Source: Microbacterium halotolerans (GTDB taxonomy: Bacteria; Actinomycetota; Actinomycetes; Actinomycetales; Microbacteriaceae). Taken from it: a DNA stretch of 64,000 bases. The position numbers and the translations under genes were made by a program. Shown in pieces: positions 44,954 to 54,182 of this stretch. The stretch lies in the NCBI RefSeq assembly GCF_003569805.1, contig NZ_KZ984051.1, positions 869,779 to 933,778 on the forward strand, in the 5' to 3' direction. The notes under the pieces were generated by a model. It ran no database searches. It had not been told where the DNA came from and saw only the letters and a list, made by a program, of their open reading frames with translations. How positions within the stretch are numbered: position 1 is the stretch's first letter; the number at the start of each line of letters is the position of its first letter.

Positions 44954-47483
44954 GGCGATGGTTTCAATCCCCGGGCGGAGCGAGATCGTGGTGATCGGCG
45001 CGGGCATCGTGGGAAGCGCCCTCGTCAAGCACCTCGCAGCCCTCGGCGGGCGCGACATCCTGCTGATCGACAAGGGCCCGCTCCCCGACCCCGGCGGGTC
45101 CACCGGGCACGCGTCGAACTTCGTCTTCCCCGTCGACCACTCGCGTGAGATCACCGACCTCACCACCGACTCGATGCGGCAGTACTCCGATCTCGGCGTG
45201 CTCATCGAGTGCGGCGGGATCGAGGCCGCTCGCACCCCGGAACGCCTGCAGGAGTTCACGCGCCGGATGTCGTCGGCTGAGGCTTGGGGCATCGAGGCCG
45301 AGCTGATCTCTCCGCAGCGGATCCGGGAACTGGTGCCGTTCATCCGGGAGGACCTGCTGCTCGGGGGCTTCCACACCCCGTCCGGTGCGATCGTCGATGC
45401 GGTGCGTGCGGGAGAGATGCTCCGGCAGGAGGCGATCGATGCCGGGGCGCTGACGGTCTCCGACGAGACCGAGGTGACGGGCCTCGACAGCGTTTCCAGC
45501 GCCGACGGCCCGCGCATCACCAAGGTGCGCACCGACCGCGGTGACGTCGAGGCCGACATAGTCGTGATCGCCTGCGGCGTGTGGAGCCCGCGCATCGCCG
45601 AGATGGCGGGCGCGACGATTCCGCTCACGCCCGCCGTGCACCAGATGGCCGACTTCGGGCCCATCCCGCAGCTCGAAGCCACAGGCGAGGTGATCTCGAT
45701 GCCGCTGCTGCGCGACATGGATGCGAAGATGTACGAGCGCCAGCGCGGAGCCGACCTCGAGGTCGGCTCCTACGCGCACCGACCTCTGCTGCACGCACCC
45801 AGCGACATCCCACCACTCGGTCACGGCCCGCAGACCTCTCCCACCCGGATGCCGTTCAGCGGTGCCGACTTCGTGCCGCAGCTCGGCCACGCGCGCGAGC
45901 TGTTCGGCGAACTGCTGAACCAGCCGGGTGTGAAGCGGCAGGACGCGATCGACGGACTGCTCTCGATCACACCCGACGGCTCCCCCGTCCTCGGCGAGAC
46001 GGCGGAGGTGCGGGGCCTGTGGTCGGCGGCCGCCGTGTGGATCAAGGAGGGCCCGGCGGTCGGGCGCGCGCTGGCGGAGCGCATCGTCGCAGGCCACAGT
46101 GAGATCGACATCGACGGCGCGGACGTCGCACGCTTCCCCGCGCACGCCAGGTCGCGCTCTTTCGTCGAGCGCCGCTCCGCCGAGGGCTTCCCGAAGATCT
46201 ACGGCATCAGCCACCCGCGCGAGCAGTACCTGTCCGAGCGCCCGATGCGCACCTCGCCGCTGCACACCCGCACGGCGGCGCTCGGCGCGGAGTACTATGA
46301 GGCATCAGGCTGGGAGCGCCCGCAGTGGTACGCGTCGAACGCCGCGCTCGTCGGCGACTATGCGAGCCGGATCGGCGATCGCACCCACGAGTGGGACCAG
46401 CGCTGGTGGTCTTCGATCATCGAGGCCGAGCACCTCGCGATGCGCGACCGCGCGGCGATGTTCGACCTGTCGTCGTTCGCGGTACTCGAGGTGGCGGGCC
46501 CCGGTGCGCTCGCTCTGCTGGAGCGGCTCACGGTCAACCGCATCGACCGCCCGGTCGGCAGCGTGGTCTACACGCCGATGCTCGATCCGGCAGGCGGATT
46601 CCGATCCGACCTCACCATCATCCGGATGGACGAAGAGCGGTTCGAGGTGATCACCGGCTCCTCCGACGGGCCGCGCGACGGAGCATGGCTGCGGCGCAAT
46701 CTGCCGGGGGACGGCACGGTGCACCTGAGCGATGTGACATCCGCTCGATCGGCGATCGGTCTGTGGGGCCCGCGCGCCCGCGACATCGCCCAGCGCGTCG
46801 TCGACGCCGACCTCTCCGACGAGGCGTTCGGCTTCGCCACGGCGCAGCGCGTGAGCGTCGGCGGGGTGCCGGCCACCATGGCGCGGATCTCGTACGTCGG
46901 CGAGCTCGGCTGGGAGATCCACCTGCCGAGTGAGTACGCCGCTGCCGCGTGGGACAGGCTCTGGCAGGCGGGCGGCGACGACGGCGTGATCGCTGCCGGT
47001 GCCGGCGTCTACGGCACGACGGGTCGCATCGAGAAGGCGTTCCGCCTGATGGGCGCAGAGCTGACCGCCGACCGCGGCCCCGTCGAGGCGGGACTCGCCC
47101 TGTCGCGCGTGAAGGACGTCGACTTCATCGGGCGCGATGCGTACCTCGCCGAGCGCGAGGCCGACCCGGTCGCCGAGCTGGTGACCCTGGCGATGGTCGA
47201 GCCGCTCGCACCCGCCGCACACTTCCCCACGGGCTCAGAACCCGTGCTGGAACCGGACGGCGCACCCATCACCGATGCGCGCGGTCTTCGCAGCTATGTC
47301 ACGAGTGCGGGCCCCGCGCCCTCGCTCGGCAGGTACGTCATGCTGGCGTATCTGCCGCCGGAGCGTGCCGCCATGGGCGCTCAGCTGTGCGTCGACTATC
47401 TCGGTCGTCGCCACCCCGTCGAGGTCGTCTCGCACGGCCGCGCCGGGGCGTTCGATCCGGATGGTTCGCGCATGCGATCCTGA
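44949..47483 (+). CDS. Dimethylglycine oxidase-like FAD/GcvT fusion enzyme
   Basis: An 844-residue two-domain protein. Residues 1-420 form a DAO-type FAD domain (IVVIGAGIVGSALVKHL; PGGSTGHASNFVFP with the His expected to hold FAD covalently; SYAHRPLL). Residues 430-844 form a folate-binding GcvT-like domain (AMFDLSSFAVLEVAGPGAL, IGLWGPRARDI, YVGELGWEIHLPSEYA). Known relatives oxidatively demethylate dimethylglycine or sarcosine and hand the carbon to tetrahydrofolate. GAGGGAG precedes the ATG. It leads an operon with a second GcvT-type protein and fhs. Confidence 0.85.
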   Translation: MVAMVSIPGRSEIVVIGAGIVGSALVKHLAALGGRDILLIDKGPLPDPGGSTGHASNFVFPVDHSREITDLTTDSMRQYSDLGVLIECGGIEAARTPERLQEFTRRMSSAEAWGIEAELISPQRIRELVPFIREDLLLGGFHTPSGAIVDAVRAGEMLRQEAIDAGALTVSDETEVTGLDSVSSADGPRITKVRTDRGDVEADIVVIACGVWSPRIAEMAGATIPLTPAVHQMADFGPIPQLEATGEVISMPLLRDMDAKMYERQRGADLEVGSYAHRPLLHAPSDIPPLGHGPQTSPTRMPFSGADFVPQLGHARELFGELLNQPGVKRQDAIDGLLSITPDGSPVLGETAEVRGLWSAAAVWIKEGPAVGRALAERIVAGHSEIDIDGADVARFPAHARSRSFVERRSAEGFPKIYGISHPREQYLSERPMRTSPLHTRTAALGAEYYEASGWERPQWYASNAALVGDYASRIGDRTHEWDQRWWSSIIEAEHLAMRDRAAMFDLSSFAVLEVAGPGALALLERLTVNRIDRPVGSVVYTPMLDPAGGFRSDLTIIRMDEERFEVITGSSDGPRDGAWLRRNLPGDGTVHLSDVTSARSAIGLWGPRARDIAQRVVDADLSDEAFGFATAQRVSVGGVPATMARISYVGELGWEIHLPSEYAAAAWDRLWQAGGDDGVIAAGAGVYGTTGRIEKAFRLMGAELTADRGPVEAGLALSRVKDVDFIGRDAYLAEREADPVAELVTLAMVEPLAPAAHFPTGSEPVLEPDGAPITDARGLRSYVTSAGPAPSLGRYVMLAYLPPERAAMGAQLCVDYLGRRHPVEVVSHGRAGAFDPDGSRMRS

Positions 47484-47587
47484 CGGATCCGGACTCCCGC
47501 TCACAAGGGGCGAGACCCGCCTCTTGCGCAGGAAAACCCCCGGTGATACACCGGAATGAGAAGGATGTGCCGGACGAGGAGGTCCTC

Positions 47588-48787
47588 ATGTCTGTGAACC
47601 CCGATCCACGGATTCTGCTCTACCCGAGGCTGCGGAAGTCGCCTTTCTTCCACGCCTCTCGACAGCACGGTGTGGCGATGTACAGCGTCTACAACCACAC
47701 ATACCACCCCCGTCACTACGGCGACCCGGTCGAGGAGTACTGGGCGCTCGTGAACGGCGTCACACTCTGGGACGTCGGCGTCGAACGCCAGATCGAGATC
47801 ACCGGCCCCGACGCATTCGAGTTCACGAACATGCTCGTGCCGCGCGATCTGTCCAAGTGCGCCGTCGGTCAGTGCAAGTACGTGTTCCTCACCGCAGAGG
47901 ACGGCGGCATCATCAACGACCCCGTGCTGCTGCGGCTCGGTGAGAATCACTTCTGGCTCTCGCTCGCCGACAGCGACGTGCTGCTGTGGGCGCGCGGTCT
48001 TGCGCTGAACTCCGGTCTCGACGTCACGATCCGCGAGGCCGACGTCGGCCCCGTGCAGGTGCAGGGCCCGCTCGCCGGCGCACTGATGAGCGAGGTGTTC
48101 GGCGCAGACGTGCTCGATGTCGGGTACTACTGGTTGCGCGAATACGAGCTCGACGGCATGCAGGTCGTCGTCTCGCGCACCGGATACACGGCGGAGCTCG
48201 GCTTCGAGATCTACGTGCGCAATGCCAGCCGCGACGGCGAACAGCTGTGGAACAAGATCTGGGAGGTCGGCCGCCCGTTCGACCTCAAGGTCATCGGGCC
48301 GTGCCACATCCGGCGCATCGAAGCGGGCATCCTGTCGTACGGGTGCGACATCACCCTCGACACGAACCCCTTCGAGGTCGGCATGGGCTACGACTGGATG
48401 GTCGACGTCGACCAGGAGCCCGACTTCATCGGCAAGGAGGCCCTCCGCCGCGTCAAGCAGGAGGGCGTCTCGCGTCGAATGGTCGGTCTCGAGATCGGCG
48501 GCGATCGGCTCGGCACGTTCAATGACGGTTCGATGATCGAGGCGTTCACGGTGCTCGACGGTGAGATGCCCGTCGGCGAGGTGACGTCTGCGTGCTTCTC
48601 GCCACGGCTCGAACGCAACATCGGCCTGGCGATGGTGCCGGTGTCGCTCAGCGAGATCGGCACCGACGTGCAGGTCGCGACCCCCGCGGGGATCGTGCCG
48701 GCGACCGTGGTGCCCAAGCCCTTCGTCGACCCGACGAAGGAACGACCGAAGCAGTCGATGCGATCGGACGAGGCGGCCGCTTCGTGA
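47588..48787 (+). CDS. GcvT-family folate-dependent demethylase
   Basis: A 399-residue protein of the GcvT/DmdA superfamily: GVTLWDVGVERQIEITGPDA, TPRDL-like PRDLSKCAVGQCKYVF, INDPVLLRLGENHFWLSLAD, and SRTGYTAELGFEIYV. The pattern VERQxxxxGPDA...PRDLSK is close to DMSP demethylase and related O/N-demethylases rather than to glycine-cleavage T protein. The methyl donor is unknown. GAGGAGG precedes the ATG. It is 105 bp after the FAD enzyme and 26 bp before fhs, so all three probably channel methyl groups into folate. Confidence 0.78.
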   Translation: MSVNPDPRILLYPRLRKSPFFHASRQHGVAMYSVYNHTYHPRHYGDPVEEYWALVNGVTLWDVGVERQIEITGPDAFEFTNMLVPRDLSKCAVGQCKYVFLTAEDGGIINDPVLLRLGENHFWLSLADSDVLLWARGLALNSGLDVTIREADVGPVQVQGPLAGALMSEVFGADVLDVGYYWLREYELDGMQVVVSRTGYTAELGFEIYVRNASRDGEQLWNKIWEVGRPFDLKVIGPCHIRRIEAGILSYGCDITLDTNPFEVGMGYDWMVDVDQEPDFIGKEALRRVKQEGVSRRMVGLEIGGDRLGTFNDGSMIEAFTVLDGEMPVGEVTSACFSPRLERNIGLAMVPVSLSEIGTDVQVATPAGIVPATVVPKPFVDPTKERPKQSMRSDEAAAS

Positions 48788-48812
48788 GCCTGGCTGACGA
48801 GGAGGAGACCGG

Positions 48813-50510
48813 ATGAGCGGCGGGCGGCTGAACAGTCTCGAGATCGCAGCACAGGCAGAGATCCGACCGATCGAGCAGATCGCCGAGGCGATGGGGCTGC
48901 CGAGCGAGTTCGCCGAGCCGTACGGATCCGGTGTCGCCAAAATCGACCTCGCGGCGATCGACGCGCTGCGGGACAGGCCTAGGGCGAAGTACGTGCTCGT
49001 CACCGCCGTCACGCCGACGCCGCTCGGGGAGGGGAAGACCACCACGACCGTCGGTCTCGGGCAGGGGCTGCAGCACATCGGACGCCGCGCTGTGCTCGCA
49101 CTGCGGCAGCCGTCTCTGGGGCCGACCATGGGCATCAAGGGTGGAGGCGCGGGCGCCGGCCGCAGCCAGGTCGTGCCGATGGAGCGGCTCAATCTGCACC
49201 TCACCGGCGACATCCACGCCGTCGCCGCGGCGCACAACCAGCTCGCCGCGCAGGTCGACAACCACCTGATGCGCGGCGCGCCATCCGGACTCGATCCTGC
49301 GCGCACGACATGGCGCAGGACGGTCGACATCGACGACCGTCCGCTGCGCCGCGTCGTGACGGGTCTCGGCGGCAACGGCCCCGTTCGCGAGACGGGGTTC
49401 GACATCACGGCGGCGTCGGAGGTGATGGCGGCGCTGTCGCTGTCGCGTTCGCTGGCGGATCTGCGCGAGCGGATGGGCCGCATCGTCGTCGGCTGGACGC
49501 GCGACGGCGACCCTGTCACCGCGGAGGACATCCGGGCGGCCGGTGCGATGACCGTGCTGCTGAAGCAGGCGCTGCGGCCGAACCTGATGCAGACGATCGA
49601 GCACACGCCGGTGCTCGTGCACTGCGGACCGTTCGGGAACATCGCCACGGGGAACTCATCGGTGGTGGCCGACCTCATCGGCCAGCGCTGCGGCGAGTTC
49701 CTCGTCACCGAAGCGGGCTTCGCCTCCGACATGGGGGCCGAGCGGTTCTTCAACATCAAGTGCCGGGTATCGGGGCTGACGCCGGATGCTGCCGTCGTGG
49801 TCACGACGGTGCGGGCGCTCAAAGCGCATTCGGGCAGGCACAGGGTCGTGGCAGGCCGGCCGCTTCCGGATGAGATGCTCGCGGAGAACCCGGATGAGGT
49901 GCGCGAGGGCGCAGACAACCTGCGCCACCACATCGGCATCGTGCGCAGGCACGGTGTGCCGGTCGTCGTCGCCGTGAACGCCTTCGCGTCGGATCACGCG
50001 AGTGAGCACGACGCGATCCGGCGCGTGGCGGCGGAGGAGGGCGTGGCCTGCGCCGTGTCGACGCACGTCGCCGACGGCGGCGAGGGCGCGGCGGAGCTCG
50101 CGGAGCTGGTGGACCGGGCGACGCAGGAGCCGACGCAGTTCGAGTTCCTCTATCCGGAGAGCGCCGGCCTCGAGGAGAAGATCACCGCTATCGCGACTCA
50201 GGTGTACGGTGCAGACGGCGTCGACATCAGCCCCGGTGCTCGGCGCGACCTCGACGAGTTCACGCGCCGCGGCTACGGGGCGCTGCCCGTATGCGTGGCG
50301 AAGACGCACCTGTCGCTGTCAGCCGATCCGTCGCTGCGAGGCGCACCGACCGGCTGGCGCCTGCCCGTGCGCGAGGTGCGCCTGTCGGCCGGTGCCGGAT
50401 TCGTGTACCTCATCTGCGGCGACATGCAGACGATGCCCGGCCTCGGTTCCGCGCCGGCCGCCGAGCAGATCGACATCGATGAGAACGGGGAGACGGTGGG
50501 GCTGTACTGA
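48813..50510 (+). CDS. fhs: Formate-tetrahydrofolate ligase
   Basis: A 565-residue ATP-dependent ligase interconverting formate plus THF and 10-formyl-THF. The P-loop is TPLGEGKTTTTVGLG, with LRQPSLGPTMGIKGGGAGAG after it, and the C-terminal part has EKITAIATQVYGADGVD. In a demethylation operon it may run in reverse, releasing formate with ATP gain, or supply formyl-THF. GAGGAG precedes the ATG. Confidence 0.95.
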   Translation: MSGGRLNSLEIAAQAEIRPIEQIAEAMGLPSEFAEPYGSGVAKIDLAAIDALRDRPRAKYVLVTAVTPTPLGEGKTTTTVGLGQGLQHIGRRAVLALRQPSLGPTMGIKGGGAGAGRSQVVPMERLNLHLTGDIHAVAAAHNQLAAQVDNHLMRGAPSGLDPARTTWRRTVDIDDRPLRRVVTGLGGNGPVRETGFDITAASEVMAALSLSRSLADLRERMGRIVVGWTRDGDPVTAEDIRAAGAMTVLLKQALRPNLMQTIEHTPVLVHCGPFGNIATGNSSVVADLIGQRCGEFLVTEAGFASDMGAERFFNIKCRVSGLTPDAAVVVTTVRALKAHSGRHRVVAGRPLPDEMLAENPDEVREGADNLRHHIGIVRRHGVPVVVAVNAFASDHASEHDAIRRVAAEEGVACAVSTHVADGGEGAAELAELVDRATQEPTQFEFLYPESAGLEEKITAIATQVYGADGVDISPGARRDLDEFTRRGYGALPVCVAKTHLSLSADPSLRGAPTGWRLPVREVRLSAGAGFVYLICGDMQTMPGLGSAPAAEQIDIDENGETVGLY

Positions 50511-50522
50511 ACCAGCAGGATG

Positions 50523-50551
50523 ATGACAAAAGGCAGACATCGCCGTAGAAT
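50523..50551 (+). promoter_or_regulatory. Promoter of the toxin-antitoxin pair
   Basis: ATGACA (50523-50528), a 17-bp spacer and TAGAAT (50546-50551) form a good promoter. Six bases later the GTG of the toxin begins, so the transcript should be leaderless. Confidence 0.65.
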
Positions 50552-50557
50552 AGACCC

Positions 50558-50866
50558 GTGAAGCCGATGCGATGGAGTGCGGAGAAGAACAGGCTCCTCG
50601 CGGTGGAACGCGGTATCACATTCGAACGTGTGGTCGTCGCGGTCGAGATGGGCCGTCTTCTCGACACGATGGAGCATCCGAACCGCCAGCGGTATCCGAA
50701 CCAGAGGATTCTCATCGTCGAGATCGATGGATATGCCTTCGTCGTGCCTTACGTCGAAGAGGAGGAACAGATCTTTTTGAAGACGGTGATCCCGAGTCGC
50801 AAAGCGACCAGAGACTACCTCGGTTCGAAGACAGGCAGCGAAGGAGCAGATGATGAGCGAGCTTGA
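50558..50866 (+). CDS. BrnT-like toxin
   Basis: A 102-residue protein opening MRWSAEKNRLLAVERGITFE, which matches the BrnT/RelE-like 'W(D/S)xxKNxxxxxxRGIxFE' pattern of type II toxins that cut RNA. Later strands (RILIVEIDGYAFVVPYV) and IPSRKATRDYL fit. The GTG at 50558 is set by the -10 box 6 nt upstream. It overlaps the antitoxin. The toxin precedes the antitoxin, the order usual for brnTA. Confidence 0.72.
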   Translation: MKPMRWSAEKNRLLAVERGITFERVVVAVEMGRLLDTMEHPNRQRYPNQRILIVEIDGYAFVVPYVEEEEQIFLKTVIPSRKATRDYLGSKTGSEGADDERA

Positions 50867-51140
50867 TCAAGAGGAAGTCGATGTTCTCGAGTCATTCGAG
50901 CGCGGCGAGTGGCGGTCCGTGCTCACGGACGAGGAACGCGCCAGGCTGCAGGCGGCTGCTCGCTCGGCGGGAGTCAAAGACCGCCGAGTGAACATCCGAT
51001 TCTCGTCAGGCGATCTGCTCGACATCCAGGCGCGCGCTCTTGCAGAGGGGATGCCGTATCAGACGCTCATCTCGAGTGTGATGCACAAGTACGTGACAGG
51101 ACGCCTGGTCGAGCAGGGGGACCAAGAACGAGCGGCCTGA
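50853..51140 (+). CDS. Ribbon-helix-helix antitoxin (BrnA/CopG-like)
   Basis: A 95-residue protein whose C-terminal half (RRVNIRFSSGDLLDIQARAL, EGMPYQTLISSVMHKYVTGR) is a ribbon-helix-helix domain typical of antitoxins that also repress their own promoter. The ATG at 50853 sits 6 bp after AAGGAG; the ATG at 50850 is only 3 bp from it. It overlaps the toxin gene by 14 bp, ensuring coupled translation. Confidence 0.75.
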   Translation: MSELDQEEVDVLESFERGEWRSVLTDEERARLQAAARSAGVKDRRVNIRFSSGDLLDIQARALAEGMPYQTLISSVMHKYVTGRLVEQGDQERAA

Positions 51141-51220
51141 CAGCTGAGCGTGCATGATGGTCAATGCTGATGCGACCCCGCCTCGTTTCGTGCTCATCCG
51201 CCATCCGGGAGAATGGAACC

Positions 51221-52543
51221 ATGGCGGATCGCAACGAGGAACTGTTCACCCAGGCACGTGAGGTCATTCCGGGGGGCGTGAACTCCCCCGTGCGCGCATA
51301 CGGATCGGTCGGCGGCACGCCGCGGTTCCTCGCCAGTGCGAAGGGCGCGTATGTCACCGACGCGGCAGGGCGCGAGTACGTCGACCTGATCGCGTCGTGG
51401 GGGCCCGCGCTGCTGGGTCACGCGCATCCGGATGTCGTGGCCGCCGTCACGCAGGCGGCCCAGCGAGGGCTGTCGTTCGGTGCTCCGACCGAGGCAGAGA
51501 GCCGCCTGGCCGAGCTGATCGCCTCCCGCGTGAGCGCTGGCGGGCTGAGCCCCGTCGACGAGGTGCGGTTGGTCTCCACGGGAACCGAGGCGACGATGAC
51601 CGCGATCCGGCTCGCGCGCGGCGCGACCGGGCGCGACCTGCTGGTGAAGTTCGACGGCAACTATCACGGCCACTCCGACGGGCTGCTCGCCGCCGCCGGT
51701 TCCGGCGTGGCGACGCTCGCGCTGCCGGGCACTGCCGGCGTGCCCGAGGCCGTCGCCGCGCAGACGCTCGTCGTTCCCTACGGCGACGTCGACGCCGTGC
51801 GCGCGGTGTTCGCAGAGCACGGTGACCGCATCGCCGCGATCATCGTCGAAGCGGCACCGGCGAACATGGGCGTGATCGAGCCGCCCGCAGGCTTCAACGC
51901 GTCGCTCGCTGCCATCGCGCATGCTTCTGGCGCACTGCTGATCGTCGACGAGGTGCTCACCGGCTTCCGCGTGCACCCCGCGGGCAACTGGGGGCGGCAG
52001 GTCGCCTCGGGCGAGGCGTATGAGCCGGATCTGTTCACCTTCGGCAAGGTCGTCGGCGGCGGCATGCCGCTGGCCGCGCTGGGCGGCAGGCGTTCCGTGA
52101 TGGAGCAGCTAGCGCCGACCGGTCCGGTCTACCAAGCGGGCACCCTCTCCGGGAACCCGCTGTCGGTGGCGGCGGGCATCGCGACGCTCGAGCTCGCGAC
52201 GGACGATGTCTACCGCCGGCTCGACGCGGCGGCCGACGTCGTGACGGAGGCACTGACCGACGCGCTCGCCGCAGAGGGCGTCGCGCACTCGATCTCGCGG
52301 GTGGGCTCGTTGTTCGGCGTCGCGTTCTCCGAGGCGAAGCCCGGCTCGTACGCCGAGGCGAAGGCGCAGGACGCATTCCGCTTCACGCCGTTCTTCCACT
52401 CCATGCTGGAGCAGGGCGTGCACCTGCCGCCGAGCGTGTTCGAGGCGTGGTTCGTCACGGCCGCGCACGACGAGGCGGCGCTGGCGAGGATCACCCACGC
52501 GCTTCCCGCGGCGGCGAAGGCGGCCGCAGCGGCGACGATCTGA
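51221..52543 (+). CDS. hemL: Glutamate-1-semialdehyde 2,1-aminomutase
   Basis: A 440-residue PLP enzyme that makes 5-aminolaevulinate from glutamate 1-semialdehyde, linking HemA and HemB. PLP lysine K276 is in [12 protein letters not shown]. The start [18 protein letters not shown] is diagnostic. GAGAAT (51209-51214), GGAACC and then ATG repeat the layout found at hemE. It stands about 12 kb from hemB, on the far side of the repeat-bounded insertions. Confidence 0.94.
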   Translation: MADRNEELFTQAREVIPGGVNSPVRAYGSVGGTPRFLASAKGAYVTDAAGREYVDLIASWGPALLGHAHPDVVAAVTQAAQRGLSFGAPTEAESRLAELIASRVSAGGLSPVDEVRLVSTGTEATMTAIRLARGATGRDLLVKFDGNYHGHSDGLLAAAGSGVATLALPGTAGVPEAVAAQTLVVPYGDVDAVRAVFAEHGDRIAAIIVEAAPANMGVIEPPAGFNASLAAIAHASGALLIVDEVLTGFRVHPAGNWGRQVASGEAYEPDLFTFGKVVGGGMPLAALGGRRSVMEQLAPTGPVYQAGTLSGNPLSVAAGIATLELATDDVYRRLDAAADVVTEALTDALAAEGVAHSISRVGSLFGVAFSEAKPGSYAEAKAQDAFRFTPFFHSMLEQGVHLPPSVFEAWFVTAAHDEAALARITHALPAAAKAAAAATI

Positions 52544-52587
52544 GCCGAAGCGGGGGAATGTCCGAGGGGCCGGGTAGCGTTCCGAGC

Positions 52588-53454
52588 ATGAGATACGGAT
52601 TCATCGGAAGCTACGGCAGCCCGCAGCAGCAGGTGCGGTTGGCGCGCGAATGCGAGGACAGCGGTTGGGACGGCTTCTTCACATGGGACGGCATGAGTCT
52701 CGACGCCGGGGAGTTCGACGCGGGCCCCACGTGGGATCCGTTCGCCCTCCTCGGCTCGGTCGCGTCGGTCACTGAGCGCATCACGCTGGGTGCGATGGTG
52801 TTCGCTGTGCCGCGGCGCAGGCCGTGGGAGTTCGCGCAGCAGGCGCTCACGGTCGATCACCTCTCGGAGGGGCGACTGGTGCTTCCTGTCGGCATGGGGG
52901 TCTCGATCGACAGGGCGTTCACGTCGGTTCCCGAGCAGCGCGAGCCGCTGCGCGAACGAGCGCGGCTGCTCGACGAGCACCTCGCGTGGCTGGAGCGGTC
53001 ATGGAGCACCGACACCTTCGAATTCGATGGCGAGTTCGTGCGCACGGGTGAGTTCCAGTTCCCGCAGGCGCCGGTGAACGGTCGCATCCCGGTGTGGCCG
53101 GTCGGCGTGTGGGACGCGGTCACGCCGCCGCGCCGCAGCCTCGATCGCGCACTGCGCTGGGACGGCATCGTCCCTCAGGTGCGCGGCGGCGACTCACCTG
53201 AGGACGCCGAGCCGACGCCCGCAGACATCGCGGCACTCGCCGGTTGGATCGACACGCACCGCGACGGCGGCTGTGGGCCGTACGACATCGTCTTCCAAGG
53301 GCGGCTCGACGACGAGCCGGCCGTCGCGGCCGAGCAGGCGAAGGCAGCGGCCGACGCCGGTGCGACCTGGTGGATCGAATCTTGGTGGGATCCGGCGACG
53401 GTCACACCCGAGCGACTGCTGGAGCGAGCGAAGAAGGGGCCGCCGAAGGCGTGA
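52588..53454 (+). CDS. LLM-class flavin-dependent oxidoreductase
   Basis: A 288-residue luciferase-like (LLM) TIM-barrel protein: YGFIGSYGSPQQQVRLAREC, WDPFALLGSVASVTERITLG, and RRRPWEFAQQALTVDHLSEG, then GRLVLPVGMG. LLM proteins use FMN or F420. Its closeness to fgd, fbiC and cofC makes F420 plausible but unproved. TAGCGT (52575-52580) is 7 nt before the ATG. It converges with cofC. Confidence 0.78.
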   Translation: MRYGFIGSYGSPQQQVRLARECEDSGWDGFFTWDGMSLDAGEFDAGPTWDPFALLGSVASVTERITLGAMVFAVPRRRPWEFAQQALTVDHLSEGRLVLPVGMGVSIDRAFTSVPEQREPLRERARLLDEHLAWLERSWSTDTFEFDGEFVRTGEFQFPQAPVNGRIPVWPVGVWDAVTPPRRSLDRALRWDGIVPQVRGGDSPEDAEPTPADIAALAGWIDTHRDGGCGPYDIVFQGRLDDEPAVAAEQAKAAADAGATWWIESWWDPATVTPERLLERAKKGPPKA

Positions 53455-53462
53455 CGCGACGT

Positions 53463-54182
53463 TCAGGCAAGCAGCGCTGCGGTGCGCGGGCCGAGCCCGA
53501 GCCCGCGGGCGGCGGTCAGGTGCGCGGCGGTATCGACATCCTGACGCAGAGTCGATGACGTCGGCACGTCGAGCGGCGCGGCGCCCGCGGCGAGGTGGCG
53601 GGCGTATGAGTCGGCGCCGAAGCGCAGCAGCTCCGGATGCGCATGTGCCAGCAGCGTCGTGCCGGTGCCGTCCGCATCCGCGACGACGAGCGCTCGGCCG
53701 TTCGTCTGTGCCGAACGAGGCGGATCACGGTCGAAACGCGGCGAACGGCGCAGATGAACAGGGTCGACCGCATGCGCCAGCGCACCGTCGAGATCGGCGG
53801 GGCGCAGAGCGGGCAGATCGCCCAGCATCGCGGCGCTGCGGCGCGCACTCGCAGTGGCGAGACCCGCGGCGATCGCGGCGTTGAGGCCGTTCGCAGGGTC
53901 GGCGACCACGGTGACCCGCGCTGCGGCACCGTGCACGGTCGACGGGTGCGTGCGCCCCAGTTCCTCGCGCACGCCGGCGTCATCGGTGACGACGATCAGT
54001 TCGGCGACCAGGTTCGCACCTGCGGCGGCCGCGATCGTGTCCAGGGCGATGGCGCGCGCTATCGCCTCGCGCTCGACACCGGGAACCGCGAGTCGGGATT
54101 TGCCCACCGAAGCGGGCTTCACCGGCACGATCAGCGCCCACGTCCGCCTGCCCCGGTCATCCGGGGCGTCTGCCGAGCTCAC
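53463..54182 (-). CDS. cofC: Phosphoenolpyruvate/2-phospholactate guanylyltransferase (F420 synthesis)
   Basis: A 239-residue CofC/FbiD-family nucleotidyltransferase: ALIVPVKPASVGKSRLAVPG at the start, LIVVTDDAGVREEL, NGLNAAIAAGL, and AMLGDLPALRPADLDGAL. It makes the GDP-activated three-carbon linker that is joined to FO in F420 synthesis. Its GTG overlaps the fgd stop (GTGA), so the two are coupled. Confidence 0.85.
   Translation of the reverse strand: MSSADAPDDRGRRTWALIVPVKPASVGKSRLAVPGVEREAIARAIALDTIAAAAGANLVAELIVVTDDAGVREELGRTHPSTVHGAAARVTVVADPANGLNAAIAAGLATASARRSAAMLGDLPALRPADLDGALAHAVDPVHLRRSPRFDRDPPRSAQTNGRALVVADADGTGTTLLAHAHPELLRFGADSYARHLAAGAAPLDVPTSSTLRQDVDTAAHLTAARGLGLGPRTAALLA

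Noticed and set aside
47588..48787. Naming the gene dmdA
   Set aside because: The motifs lean toward DMSP-type demethylases, but residues specific for DMSP cannot be checked here and the operon context is amine-like, so only a family-level name is given.
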